Origin: an uncultured Frankineae bacterium
GTDB taxonomy: Bacteria; Actinomycetota; Actinomycetes; Mycobacteriales; SCTD01
Assembly (NCBI GenBank): GCA_902805805.1
Contig: CADCUE010000052.1
Coordinates: forward strand, 1-5,382
Length of the DNA: 5,382 nucleotides
Direction: 5' to 3'
Shown piece after piece: positions 1-5,382 of the stretch; position 1 is the stretch's first letter; every line of letters starts with the position of its first letter. Both the position numbers and the translations under genes were made by a program. The notes below the pieces were generated by a model. It saw nothing but the letters and a program-made list of their open reading frames with translations. It searched no databases and was not told where the DNA came from.

Positions 1-1234
1 CGAGGGGGGCGGCGACCTGCGCGGCGATGCCGGCCCAGGACGCCGCGCGCAGCAGCGAGGCGGGGTCGGTCGCGGCCTGCAGCCAGTGCGCTGCCAGGGC
101 AGCCGCGTGCGCCCCCGGATCGGCCGAGGACCGCTCCAGGACGGCCGCCGCTCGCGCGTGCCACCCGCGCCGCACGGCGTCGCCGAGCTGCGCCCGCACG
201 CCGTCGCGCACGAGCGCGTGCACGAAGCGCAGCCGGCCCGGTGCGTCGGGCACCGGTGCGAGCAGCCCGGCAGCTCCCGCGACGTCCAGGGCGGCGGCCG
301 CGTCCGGCTCCGGCAGCTCGGCGACCTGGGACAGCAGGGGCAGGTCGACCTCCTCGCCGAGGACCGCGGCGACCTCCACCACCCGCCGGACGTCCGGGGC
401 GAGCCCCGACACCTCCGCGGCGACGAGGTCGCGCAGCTCGGCGCAGTCGGCCAGGACGCGCTCGAGCTCGGCCGCGTCCACCGCACGCGCGAGACCGGCC
501 GGACCGAGGGCCCGCAGCAGCACGCGGACGTAGAGCGGGTTGCCGCCCGTCCGCTGGTGCACCAGGGCGACGGCCACCGGGTCCACGACGGCCCCTGCGG
601 CGGCCGACAGGTACGCCGCGACGCCGCCCAGCGGCAGCGGCCCGAGCCGCAGCGCCGTGACTCCCGGCGAGCGCACCAGGTGCGGGAGCGCTGCCGCCAG
701 ACGCTCGCCCGGCGGCTCGCGGCAGGTCGCCACCACCAGCAGACGGGTCCGCCGGATCTCCGCGGCCAGGTGCTGCAGCAACGACAGCGACGCCGTGTCG
801 GACCAGTGCAGGTCCTCGAGCACGACGACCTGCCCGTCCGGCTCGGCAGCTGCGGCGAGGGTGTCGACGGCGGCCGCCTCCACCGCGAAGCGCGCCGCGG
901 CCGCCTCCTGCGGGTCCTGCGGCGGAGCCGGAGAGCGTGCAGCCGCCGTCCCGGCCGGGCCGCTCGACGCGCGCGGGGCGAGCGCGCGCCGCCAGGGCCA
1001 CAGCGGCGGCGCCCCTGCGTCGTCGGTGCAGCGCCCCCAGTGCACGGTCAGCCCGGCCGCCTCGGCGACCTCGGCGATCAGCTCGGCGAGCCGGGTCTTG
1101 CCGATGCCCGCCGGACCGCTCACGAGGACCACCCCGCCGACTCCCGCCCGGGCCGCCGTGAGCGCGCTGCGCAGGGCCTCGCGCTCGGCGGTGCGCCCCA
1201 CGACCGGATCGGTCCGGAGCCCACCCGCGTCCAC
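1..1234 (-). CDS. LAL/LuxR-family AAA ATPase regulator, N-terminal part (3' end off the window)
   Basis: Large ATP-dependent regulator of the MalT/LAL type. Translating the minus strand from 1234 gives 411 residues without a stop, and the gene leaves the left edge. Residues 11-21 (VVGRTAEREAL) are the usual opening of this ATPase module. Walker A is GPAGIGKT at 40-47 (K46, T47) and Walker B is VVVLEDLHWSD at 136-146. A later GNPLYVRVLLRAL segment matches the conserved GNP motif of the family, and an Ala/Leu-rich helical region follows. Family members are usually about 850-1000 residues with a C-terminal LuxR helix-turn-helix. That part is outside the window, so the DNA-binding end is assumed. 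The start is uncertain. GTG at 1232-1234 lies 10 residues before the VVGR motif but has no clear Shine-Dalgarno, so a leaderless message is possible. The gene is divergent from the 1352-2430 pair. An ATPase of another multidomain regulator class is the alternative, but the ATPase being N-terminal argues against an AfsR/BTAD-type order. Confidence 0.88.
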   Translation of the reverse strand, partial: MDAGGLRTDPVVGRTAEREALRSALTAARAGVGGVVLVSGPAGIGKTRLAELIAEVAEAAGLTVHWGRCTDDAGAPPLWPWRRALAPRASSGPAGTAAARSPAPPQDPQEAAAARFAVEAAAVDTLAAAAEPDGQVVVLEDLHWSDTASLSLLQHLAAEIRRTRLLVVATCREPPGERLAAALPHLVRSPGVTALRLGPLPLGGVAAYLSAAAGAVVDPVAVALVHQRTGGNPLYVRVLLRALGPAGLARAVDAAELERVLADCAELRDLVAAEVSGLAPDVRRVVEVAAVLGEEVDLPLLSQVAELPEPDAAAALDVAGAAGLLAPVPDAPGRLRFVHALVRDGVRAQLGDAVRRGWHARAAAVLERSSADPGAHAAALAAHWLQAATDPASLLRAASWAGIAAQVAAPL

Positions 1235-1257
1235 CTGCGCAGCAAAGCACCGGCGGT

Positions 1258-1280
1258 CCAGTACTGCGAGTGCGTACTGG
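1258..1280. promoter_or_regulatory. Perfect inverted repeat in the divergent spacer, candidate operator
   Basis: CCAGTAC at 1258-1264 and GTACTGG at 1274-1280 are exact reverse complements separated by 9 bp, giving half-site centres about 16 bp apart. The site starts 23 bp upstream of the proposed regulator start and ends 71 bp upstream of the 1352 ATG. It is in the least GC-rich part of the spacer, where promoters for both directions would be expected. The geometry suits a homodimeric regulator. Which protein binds is unknown, and the neighbouring LAL protein is the first candidate by position only. I could not identify convincing -35/-10 boxes. Confidence 0.5.
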
Positions 1281-1312
1281 CACGGAGGACGTCGCGGCGG
1301 ACGGCTCGCACA

Positions 1313-1336
1313 GTGGCCGCACCCCGCACCGGCCAC
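1313..1336 (+). promoter_or_regulatory. Leader hairpin just before the ribosome binding site of the 1352 gene
   Basis: GTGGCCG at 1313-1319 pairs perfectly with CGGCCAC at 1330-1336 across a 10-nt loop. The stem ends 4 nt before the GAGGAG Shine-Dalgarno (1341-1346). In such GC-rich DNA a 7-bp stem can arise by chance, so a role in translation or mRNA stability is speculative. Confidence 0.3.
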
Positions 1337-1351
1337 CTCCGAGGAGACGAC

Positions 1352-1891
1352 ATGCACGCCCACCTGAGCGACCAGCCCCTGCCCCCCCGGCCCGAGGCTC
1401 TGGCCTCGTGCCTGCTCGAGCCCTTCGACGGCGGACCCGCACGCCGGCTCACGCTGTGGCCGGATGCCCGAGCCGCCGCGGTCGCCGGCGCCGGCGCCGT
1501 CTACGAGGTCGAGCAGGTGGACGCCACGGCCGCCACCGGGCAGCCCGCCTGCGCGAGCCTCACCGAGTTCTCCGGGCCGCGGGGCCCCGAGCAGGTCGCG
1601 GCCGACCGGCGCGCCTCCCGGGAGCGGATCTGGCCGGCGGTCTCGCAGGTGCCCGGTGTCCTGGGGGCGATCGTGCTGCGCGGCCGCTCGGGAGAGATGG
1701 CCGTCGTGGCGCTCGCGGAGAGCAGGGACGCCCTGGGCGCCGCCGTGCGGACCGTGATGAGCACGCCGCTGCTGCCCGGCGAGGACGGGTCGCTGCTGAC
1801 CGGACCCGACCGGGCCGGCGAGCACCGCCTGACCGGCTCCGGTGTCCGTGACCTGCTCGCTCGGGCGGCGACCGCCGCACCGGCACGATGA
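1352..1891 (+). CDS. Hypothetical protein, possible ABM-like alpha-beta barrel fold
   Basis: A 179-residue protein that I do not recognise as a named family. The start is well supported: GAGGAG at 1341-1346 lies 5 nt before ATG 1352. There is no signal peptide or membrane segment, so it should be cytoplasmic. Residues 1-45 are Pro/Ala-rich. The centre reads as strand-helix-strand: VYEVEQVDA (50-58), CASLTEFSGP (67-76), a charged helix around 80-100 (QVAADRRASRERIWPAVSQV), then VLGAIVLRG (103-111) and a second strand EMAVVALAES (115-124) followed by a helix. A strand-helix-strand order with a 'VPGVLG' turn resembles the dimeric alpha-beta barrel (antibiotic biosynthesis monooxygenase-like) proteins. 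That is inference from the pattern, with no catalytic residues to test it. The C-terminal 40 residues contain Gly-rich turns and a short final helix. Its stop overlaps the next start (ATGA), so it is translationally coupled to the YceI-like gene, and the two probably act in one process. Confidence 0.82.
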   Translation: MHAHLSDQPLPPRPEALASCLLEPFDGGPARRLTLWPDARAAAVAGAGAVYEVEQVDATAATGQPACASLTEFSGPRGPEQVAADRRASRERIWPAVSQVPGVLGAIVLRGRSGEMAVVALAESRDALGAAVRTVMSTPLLPGEDGSLLTGPDRAGEHRLTGSGVRDLLARAATAAPAR

Positions 1892-2430
1892 CCGCGCCGA
1901 CCCGCTCGTCCGTGCTGCCGGCCGGGCGCTGGAGCGTCCTGCCGAGCGCGACGCAGGCGTGCTTCCGCGTCCGCGACGTGCTGCACCGGCCGGTCACGGG
2001 CAGGCTCGACGTCGTCCGCGGGCACGTCGACGTCGACGGCGCCGGTGTCCCCGTCGCCGTGGTGGCCGAGCTCGACCTGGCCTCGGTCGACACCGGACAC
2101 CTCCGTCGCGACCGGGATCTGCGGGGTCGCCGCTTCTTCGACGTCGAGCGGTCCGCGCTGCTCGTCTTCACCGCGGGGACGGCCTCGGCCGGGCCGGACG
2201 GCGCCTGGTCGTTGCCCGGCGCCCTGCGGTGGGGCGGCAGCAGCTGCCCGGTGGACCTGGACGTCGAGGTGGTGGGCGCCGAGGGTCCGGGTGGCGCAGG
2301 ACCCCGGCGCGTCCGGGCGACGACCGTCGTCGACCGGATGGTCCTCGGACTGCGCGCACCGCGGGTGCTGGTCGGCCGCCAGGTGCAGGTCACGGTGGAG
2401 GCGGAGCTGGTCCCGCCCCCGACGGCCTGA
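1888..2430 (+). CDS. YceI-family (polyisoprenoid-binding-like) protein
   Basis: 180 residues of the YceI family, whose members form a lipocalin-like beta barrel that binds an isoprenoid or similar hydrophobic ligand. The family pattern is visible in order: an N-terminal GRWSV near residues 13-17, CFRVRDVL (25-32) replacing the usual 'F.vkH' strand, GRLDVVRGHVDVDG (38-51), and then the most diagnostic block, ASVDTGHLRRDRDLRGRRFFDV (65-86), which matches the family's 'S.dTg...RD.hL...dFfdv' signature. LLVFTAG follows. The C-terminal RVLVGRQVQVTVEAEL gives the closing strands. Length fits the family. Many YceI proteins are periplasmic, but this one has no signal peptide, as is common for cytoplasmic actinobacterial members. 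No clear Shine-Dalgarno precedes the ATG, which overlaps the upstream stop, so translation is probably coupled. Its ligand is unknown and cannot be read from sequence. It faces rplQ, separated by 65 bp holding a palindromic terminator. Confidence 0.88.
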   Translation: MTAPTRSSVLPAGRWSVLPSATQACFRVRDVLHRPVTGRLDVVRGHVDVDGAGVPVAVVAELDLASVDTGHLRRDRDLRGRRFFDVERSALLVFTAGTASAGPDGAWSLPGALRWGGSSCPVDLDVEVVGAEGPGGAGPRRVRATTVVDRMVLGLRAPRVLVGRQVQVTVEAELVPPPTA

Positions 2431-2437
2431 GCACGCG

Positions 2438-2471
2438 CGAGCCCGTCCACCCTCGAGGGTGGACGGGCTCG
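2438..2471. terminator. Perfect 34-bp palindrome, likely bidirectional terminator
   Basis: Two 17-base arms beginning CGAGCCCGTCCACCC are exact reverse complements meeting at CTCGAG, with a possible TCGA tetraloop. A few extra pairs form outside after an internal mismatch (GCAC 2431-2434 with GTGC 2475-2478). It sits between convergent genes, 7 bp after the YceI-like stop (2430) and 24 bp after the rplQ stop on the other strand (2496). There is no T-tract on either side, as is usual for actinobacterial hairpin terminators. Position and perfect symmetry make shared termination the best reading. Confidence 0.85.
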
Positions 2472-2495
2472 GGTGTGCGCGACCTGCGGGCGGGA

Positions 2496-3185
2496 CTAGG
2501 CCTTGTCCTCGTCGGCCGGGGCCGGCGCCTCGACCGGGGCGTCCGCCGGCGCCTCGGCCGCAGACGCGGCGGCGACGTCCGGAGCGGGCTCGTCGGCCGG
2601 CGTCGTCACCGGGACGTCGGTGGTGGTGTCGACGACGGCGTCCGTGTCGGGCGCGGGGGCGTCCTGTGCGGGGGCCTCCTGCGCGGACGCAGCGACCGCC
2701 GCGGCGGTGGGGCTCTGCGCGGCCAGCGCCTCCGCCGACTCGCGGGTGGCGCCCGTCGGCGCCTTGCTCGGCGCGACCTTCGTGCCGCGGGCGCGCTCGG
2801 CCTCGCCCACGGCGGTCTGGGCGACCGTCCGGCCCTCGACCAGCTCGATGATCGCCATGGGCGCGTTGTCGCCCTTGCGGTTGCCGAGCTTGAGGATGCG
2901 GGTGTAGCCGCCGGGCCGGTCGGCGTAGCGCGGACCGATCTCGGCGAACAGCGTGTGGACGACGCTCTTGTCGTTCAGGCGCTTGAGCACCTGGCGGCGG
3001 GCGTGCAGGTCGCCGCGCTTGCCGAACGTGATCAGGTGCTCGGCGTACGGCCGCAGCCGCTTGGCCTTGGCCTCGGTCGTGGTGATGCGACCGTGCTCGA
3101 ACAGCTGGGTCGCGAGGTTCGACAGCATCAGACGCTCGTGCGCCGGGCTGCCGCCCATCCGCGGGCCCTTGCTGGGAGTGGGCAT
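2496..3185 (-). CDS. rplQ: 50S ribosomal protein L17 with long acidic C-terminal tail
   Basis: L17 of the large ribosomal subunit, located near the peptide exit tunnel. Residues 1-116 are the conserved core: [34 protein letters not shown] (19-34) and [18 protein letters not shown] (35-52), closing at [11 protein letters not shown] (107-117). The E. coli protein is about 127 residues and this one is 229. Residues from about 150 to the end are an Ala/Pro/Val/Thr-rich low-complexity tail with about 16 Asp/Glu and a single Lys, unlike the basic core. Actinobacterial L17 proteins often have a tail, but this is a long one. The start is supported by GAAGG at 3193-3197, 7 nt before the ATG. It is the last gene of the operon, 133 bp after rpoA and ending 24 bp before the palindrome. 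Confidence 0.97.
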   Translation of the reverse strand: MPTPSKGPRMGGSPAHERLMLSNLATQLFEHGRITTTEAKAKRLRPYAEHLITFGKRGDLHARRQVLKRLNDKSVVHTLFAEIGPRYADRPGGYTRILKLGNRKGDNAPMAIIELVEGRTVAQTAVGEAERARGTKVAPSKAPTGATRESAEALAAQSPTAAAVAASAQEAPAQDAPAPDTDAVVDTTTDVPVTTPADEPAPDVAAASAAEAPADAPVEAPAPADEDKA

Positions 3186-3256
3186 GTCGTTGCCTTCTCA
3201 GGTGCGGGAGCGGGAGCTCCGTGGGGGCGCGTCGGCGGTCGCCGGGGCCCTGCCTA

Positions 3257-3312
3257 CGTGGAACGGGTGAGATCGCCCCCGTGGAACGGTGGACGGTGCC
3301 GCCGTGGAACGG
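3257..3312. repeat. Three copies of CGTGGAACGG at exact 23-bp spacing
   Basis: The 10-bp core CGTGGAACGG occurs at 3257-3266, 3280-3289 and 3303-3312, each start 23 bp from the last. The 13 bp between cores are diverged. Copies two and three are preceded by C, making CCGTGGAACGG, itself a small inverted repeat (CCGT/ACGG around GGA). The array fills part of the rpoA-rplQ gap, with the last copy 6 bp from the rpoA stop. In the operon mRNA the repeat reads CCGUUCCACG. The function is unknown: protein-binding direct repeats, an RNA structure element, or the remains of a tandem duplication. Confidence 0.75.
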
Positions 3313-3318
3313 GGACTG

Positions 3319-4380
3319 CTAGAGCTGCTCGGTCTCGGCGTAGCCGGCGTCGCCCGGGTCGTCGGTGAAGCCGACGGAGTCGGTCGGCGCGACGGTCGGC
3401 TCGGCGCCCCAGGTGTTCACGACCTGGCTCGGGTCGAAACCGGGAGGGCTGTCCTTGAGCGCCAGGCCCATGGTGTGCAGCTTGACCTTGACCTCGTCGA
3501 TGGACTTGGCGCCGAAGTTGCGGATGTCGAGCAGGTCGGCCTCGGAGCGGGAGACCAGCTCGCCCACCGAGTGGATGCCCTCGCGCTTGAGGCAGTTGTA
3601 GGAGCGGACCGTGAGGTCCATCTCCTCGATCGGGAGGGCCAGGTCGGCGGCCAGCGCGGCGTCCGTCGGCGACGGGCCGATGTCGATGCCCTCCGCCTGC
3701 TCGTTGAGCTCCTGCGCCAGGCCGAACAGCCCGACGAGGGTCTTGCCGGCGCTGGCCACCGCGTCGCGGGGCGTCATGCCGGGCTTGGTCTCGACGTCGA
3801 GGATCAGCTTGTCGAAGTCGGTGCGCTGCTCGACACGGGTCGCCTCGACCTTGTAGGTGACCTTCAGGACCGGCGAGTAGATCGAGTCGACGGGGATGCG
3901 CCCGATCTCCTGACCGGCCTGCTTGTTCTGCACGGCGGAGACGTAGCCGCGACCGCGCTCGACGGTCAGCTCGACCTCCAGCCGGCCCTTGCTGTTGAGC
4001 GTGGCCAGGTGCAGGTCGGGGCTGTGGATCTCGACGCCGGCGGGAGGGGCGATGTCGGCCGCGGTCACCGGACCGGGGCCCTGCTTGCGCAGGTACATGA
4101 CGACCGGCTCGTCGCTCTCGGAGGAGACGACGAGCTCCTTGAGGTTCAGGATGAGGTCGGTGACGTCCTCCTTGACGCCCGGCACGGTGGTGAACTCGTG
4201 CAGGACGCCGTCGATCCGGATGCTCGTCACGGCGGCGCCGGGGATCGAGGACAGCAGGGTGCGGCGCAGGGAGTTGCCGAGGGTGTAGCCGAATCCGGGC
4301 TCGAGCGGCTCGAGGACGAAGCGCGAGCGGTTGTCGGAGACGGACTCCTCGGTGAGGGTCGGGCGCTGTGCGATGAGCAC
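3319..4380 (-). CDS. rpoA: DNA-directed RNA polymerase alpha subunit
   Basis: Alpha subunit, which dimerises to start RNA polymerase assembly and contacts promoter UP elements and activators. 353 residues from the GTG at 4378-4380. This start is chosen because it gives the family N-terminus [12 protein letters not shown] and has GGAAGGA 6 nt upstream. The N-terminal domain includes [20 protein letters not shown] (23-42), RIDGVLHEF (55-63) and [17 protein letters not shown] (176-192). A linker around 226-248 leads to the C-terminal domain (about 249-315), with [14 protein letters not shown] at 256-269. R259 corresponds to E. coli R265, which binds the DNA minor groove. The helix-hairpin-helix-like [11 protein letters not shown] (287-297) is present. 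The last 35 or so residues are an acidic extension beyond the usual end. An in-frame ATG at 4414-4416 would add 12 residues but lies in a hairpin loop and lengthens the conserved start. It follows rpsD after 145 bp and precedes rplQ. Confidence 0.97.
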   Translation of the reverse strand: MLIAQRPTLTEESVSDNRSRFVLEPLEPGFGYTLGNSLRRTLLSSIPGAAVTSIRIDGVLHEFTTVPGVKEDVTDLILNLKELVVSSESDEPVVMYLRKQGPGPVTAADIAPPAGVEIHSPDLHLATLNSKGRLEVELTVERGRGYVSAVQNKQAGQEIGRIPVDSIYSPVLKVTYKVEATRVEQRTDFDKLILDVETKPGMTPRDAVASAGKTLVGLFGLAQELNEQAEGIDIGPSPTDAALAADLALPIEEMDLTVRSYNCLKREGIHSVGELVSRSEADLLDIRNFGAKSIDEVKVKLHTMGLALKDSPPGFDPSQVVNTWGAEPTVAPTDSVGFTDDPGDAGYAETEQL

Positions 4381-4386
4381 GTGGTG

Positions 4387-4393
4387 TCCTTCC
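4387..4393 (-). promoter_or_regulatory. Strong ribosome binding site that fixes the rpoA start
   Basis: On the minus strand this reads GGAAGGA, 6 nt before the GTG at 4378-4380. It decides for the GTG start over the upstream in-frame ATG at 4414-4416, whose only ribosome-binding candidate is a GAGG buried in a 9-bp stem. Confidence 0.8.
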
Positions 4394-4401
4394 AGGACGT
4401 T

Positions 4402-4427
4402 CGCGAGGTCCGCCATATGACCTCGCG
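4402..4427 (-). promoter_or_regulatory. 9-bp hairpin in the rpoA leader with an AUG in its loop
   Basis: CGCGAGGTC and GACCTCGCG are perfect complements around the 8-nt loop ATATGGCG (minus strand). The hairpin ends 8 nt before the GGAAGGA of rpoA. An in-frame ATG lies in the loop and the only upstream GAGG is in the stem, so the structure would hide that alternative start. It could serve as a translation control element, an mRNA processing or stability site, or a weak attenuator. The sequence does not distinguish these. Confidence 0.6.
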
Positions 4428-4489
4428 CGGGGGCAGGGGGTGGCGAGTCCCGTGCTGCGTTTCGGTGGTGACGATCTGGGGGTGCGGCA

Positions 4490-4519
4490 GCGACCGGCCC
4501 CCCGGAGGGAGCCGGTCGC
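4490..4519 (-). terminator. Hairpin directly after rpsD, possible attenuator or processing site
   Basis: GCGACCGGC (minus 4519-4511) pairs perfectly with GCCGGTCGC (4498-4490) across a 12-nt loop, 6 nt after the rpsD stop. There is no T-tract. Since rpoA and rplQ follow on the same strand with no visible strong promoter, full termination is unlikely. Partial termination or 3'-end protection of the upstream mRNA is more plausible. The palindrome GGTCGCGACC at 4514-4523 overlaps one arm. Confidence 0.5.
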
Positions 4520-4525
4520 GACCAG

Positions 4526-5152
4526 CTACTTGCTGTACAGCTCGACGATCAGCTGCTCCTGCACCGGGGTGTCGATGACCTGGCGCGCCGGGAGGTTGTG
4601 CACGAGGACACGCATCTGGGAGGCGATGACCTCCATCCACGCGGGCGACGGACGGTCACCGGCGGTCTCGCGGGCGATGACGTACGGCGTCAGCTCGCGG
4701 CTCTTCGGGCGGATCTCGACGATGTCGCTCGCGGACACCCGGTAGGACGGGATGTCGACCTTCTTGCCGTTGACCAGCACGTGCCCGTGGCGCACCGCCT
4801 GGCGGGCGTGGTCGCGCGAGGTCGCGAAGCCGGCGCGGTAGACGACGTTGTCCAGGCGGCTCTCCAGGATGATGAGGAGGTTCTCGCCGGTCTTGCCGGA
4901 CTTCTTGTTCGCCTCCTCGTAGTAGCCGCGGAACTGCTTCTCCAGCACGCCGTAGATGCGGGCGCACTTCTGCTTCTCGCGCTTCTGCAGGAGGTACTCG
5001 GAGTCCTTGGTGCGACCGCGACCGTGCTCGCCCGGCGGGTAGGGGCGGATCTCGATCGGGCACTTCGGGGACTCGCACTTGCTGCCCTTGAGGAACAGCT
5101 TCATCTTCTCGCGACGGCAGCGGCGGCAGTCGGCGCCTGTGTAACGGGCCAT
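4526..5152 (-). CDS. rpsD: 30S ribosomal protein S4, zinc-binding form
   Basis: Primary 16S rRNA-binding protein that nucleates 30S assembly and, in E. coli, represses the alpha operon. 208 residues, the usual length. The N-terminus carries four cysteines, C9, C12, C26 and C31 (CX2CX13CX4C), the zinc-binding arrangement of the C+ form known from Thermus. Some actinobacteria also have a cysteine-free paralogue, which cannot be judged here. PPGEHGRGR (39-47) is a conserved loop. The S4 RNA-binding domain spans about 97-160: [20 protein letters not shown] at 98-117, then [17 protein letters not shown] at 123-139. The C-terminus [12 protein letters not shown] is typical. The start is supported by AGGAG at 5163-5167, 10 nt before the ATG. 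It begins 19 bp after the rpsK stop, so the two are co-transcribed. Confidence 0.98.
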   Translation of the reverse strand: MARYTGADCRRCRREKMKLFLKGSKCESPKCPIEIRPYPPGEHGRGRTKDSEYLLQKREKQKCARIYGVLEKQFRGYYEEANKKSGKTGENLLIILESRLDNVVYRAGFATSRDHARQAVRHGHVLVNGKKVDIPSYRVSASDIVEIRPKSRELTPYVIARETAGDRPSPAWMEVIASQMRVLVHNLPARQVIDTPVQEQLIVELYSK

Positions 5153-5171
5153 GTTCGGGGTTCTCCTGGTC

Positions 5172-5382
5172 TCAGACGCGACGGCGCTTGGGGGGACGGC
5201 AGCCGTTGTGCGGCACCGGAGTCACGTCCTGGATCTGCCCGACCTCGAGGCCGGCGGCCTGCAGGGAGCGGATCGCGGTCTCGCGGCCGGAGCCGGGACC
5301 CTTCACGAAGACGTCGACCTTCTTCATGCCGTGCTCCTGCGCCTTGCGAGCACAGTTCTCCGCGGCCATCTGGGCGGCGAAC
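5172..5382 (-). CDS. rpsK: 30S ribosomal protein S11, C-terminal half (5' end off the window)
   Basis: Last 69 residues of S11, a small-subunit platform protein near the mRNA exit site. The visible part begins [18 protein letters not shown], followed by [20 protein letters not shown], and ends with the near-invariant [18 protein letters not shown] before a TGA at 5172-5174. The family is about 130 residues, so roughly the first half lies beyond 5382. Base 5382 is left over in the reading frame. The Met at 5367-5369 is internal and not the start, because the frame continues upstream with conserved residues. In the usual order rpsM would lie further right. Confidence 0.97.
   Translation of the reverse strand, partial: FAAQMAAENCARKAQEHGMKKVDVFVKGPGSGRETAIRSLQAAGLEVGQIQDVTPVPHNGCRPPKRRRV

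Noticed and set aside
1235..1351. Possible -10/-35 promoter boxes in the divergent spacer
   Set aside because: No hexamer pair with acceptable spacing was convincing, so only the inverted repeat is reported.
1120..1452. 110-codon minus-strand frame across the divergent spacer
   Set aside because: It is in a different frame from the regulator, overlaps the supported 1352 gene, and has no recognisable motif.
86..1891. Long plus-strand open frame of about 600 codons reaching across the regulator gene
   Set aside because: The part before 1352 is Arg/Gly-rich antisense of the clear Walker-motif ATPase. Only 1352-1891 has a ribosome binding site and protein-like composition.
3206..3220. Small stem GGAGC/GCTCC in the rplQ leader
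   Set aside because: Five pairs in very GC-rich DNA are expected by chance and nothing else supports a function.
1842..3368. 508-codon plus-strand frame crossing the YceI gene, the palindrome and rplQ
   Set aside because: It is a repetitive Arg/Gly shadow product running through a terminator and antisense to rplQ.
4414..4416. ATG as the primary rpoA start
   Set aside because: It would add 12 residues before the conserved MLIAQRPT start, and its ribosome-binding sequence is in a stem. The GTG at 4378-4380 has a strong site.
3289..4578. 429-codon plus-strand frame antisense to rpoA
   Set aside because: It mirrors the rpoA codons in GC-rich DNA and has no independent support. The rpoA reading is unambiguous.
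1..5382. CRISPR array, tRNA, insertion sequence or phage elements
   Set aside because: None of their hallmarks were seen. The only periodic repeat is the three-copy array between rpoA and rplQ, which is too short and diverged to be CRISPR.

Overview
The window comes from a very GC-rich actinobacterium. Codon third positions are almost all G or C, and the ribosomal and RNA polymerase proteins have actinobacterial character (for example an RpoA beginning [12 protein letters not shown]). The sequence alone does not fix the genus. A Geodermatophilaceae- or Kineosporiaceae-like lineage is only a guess.

The right half (2496-5382, minus strand) is the distal part of the alpha ribosomal operon, read right to left. 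It holds the 3' half of rpsK (S11, cut by the window edge), rpsD (S4, zinc-binding four-cysteine form), rpoA (RNA polymerase alpha) and rplQ (L17 with a long acidic Ala/Pro tail). The spacers carry structure. One hairpin lies directly after the rpsD stop. A second sits just upstream of the rpoA ribosome binding site, with an alternative in-frame AUG in its loop. Between rpoA and rplQ a 10-bp element repeats three times at exactly 23-bp spacing.

The operon ends at a perfect 34-bp palindrome (2438-2471). This lies between rplQ and a convergent plus-strand gene and probably terminates transcription from both sides. truA, the usual next gene after rplQ in many actinobacteria, is not here.

The left half is an accessory module. 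A two-gene plus-strand operon (1352-2430) encodes a 179-residue protein of unknown function, possibly with a dimeric alpha-beta-barrel (ABM-like) core, and a cytoplasmic YceI-family protein. Their coding regions overlap by ATGA. Divergent from them, on the minus strand, is the N-terminal part of a large ATP-binding regulator (LAL/LuxR type, 1-1234). It has clear Walker A and B motifs and runs off the left edge before any DNA-binding domain appears. The 117-bp divergent spacer contains a perfect 7-9-7 inverted repeat (CCAGTAC/GTACTGG), a good operator candidate. The simplest model, which is an inference, is that the regulator controls the divergent pair, and possibly itself, through this site. 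No tRNA, rRNA, CRISPR array, insertion sequence or phage gene was seen.
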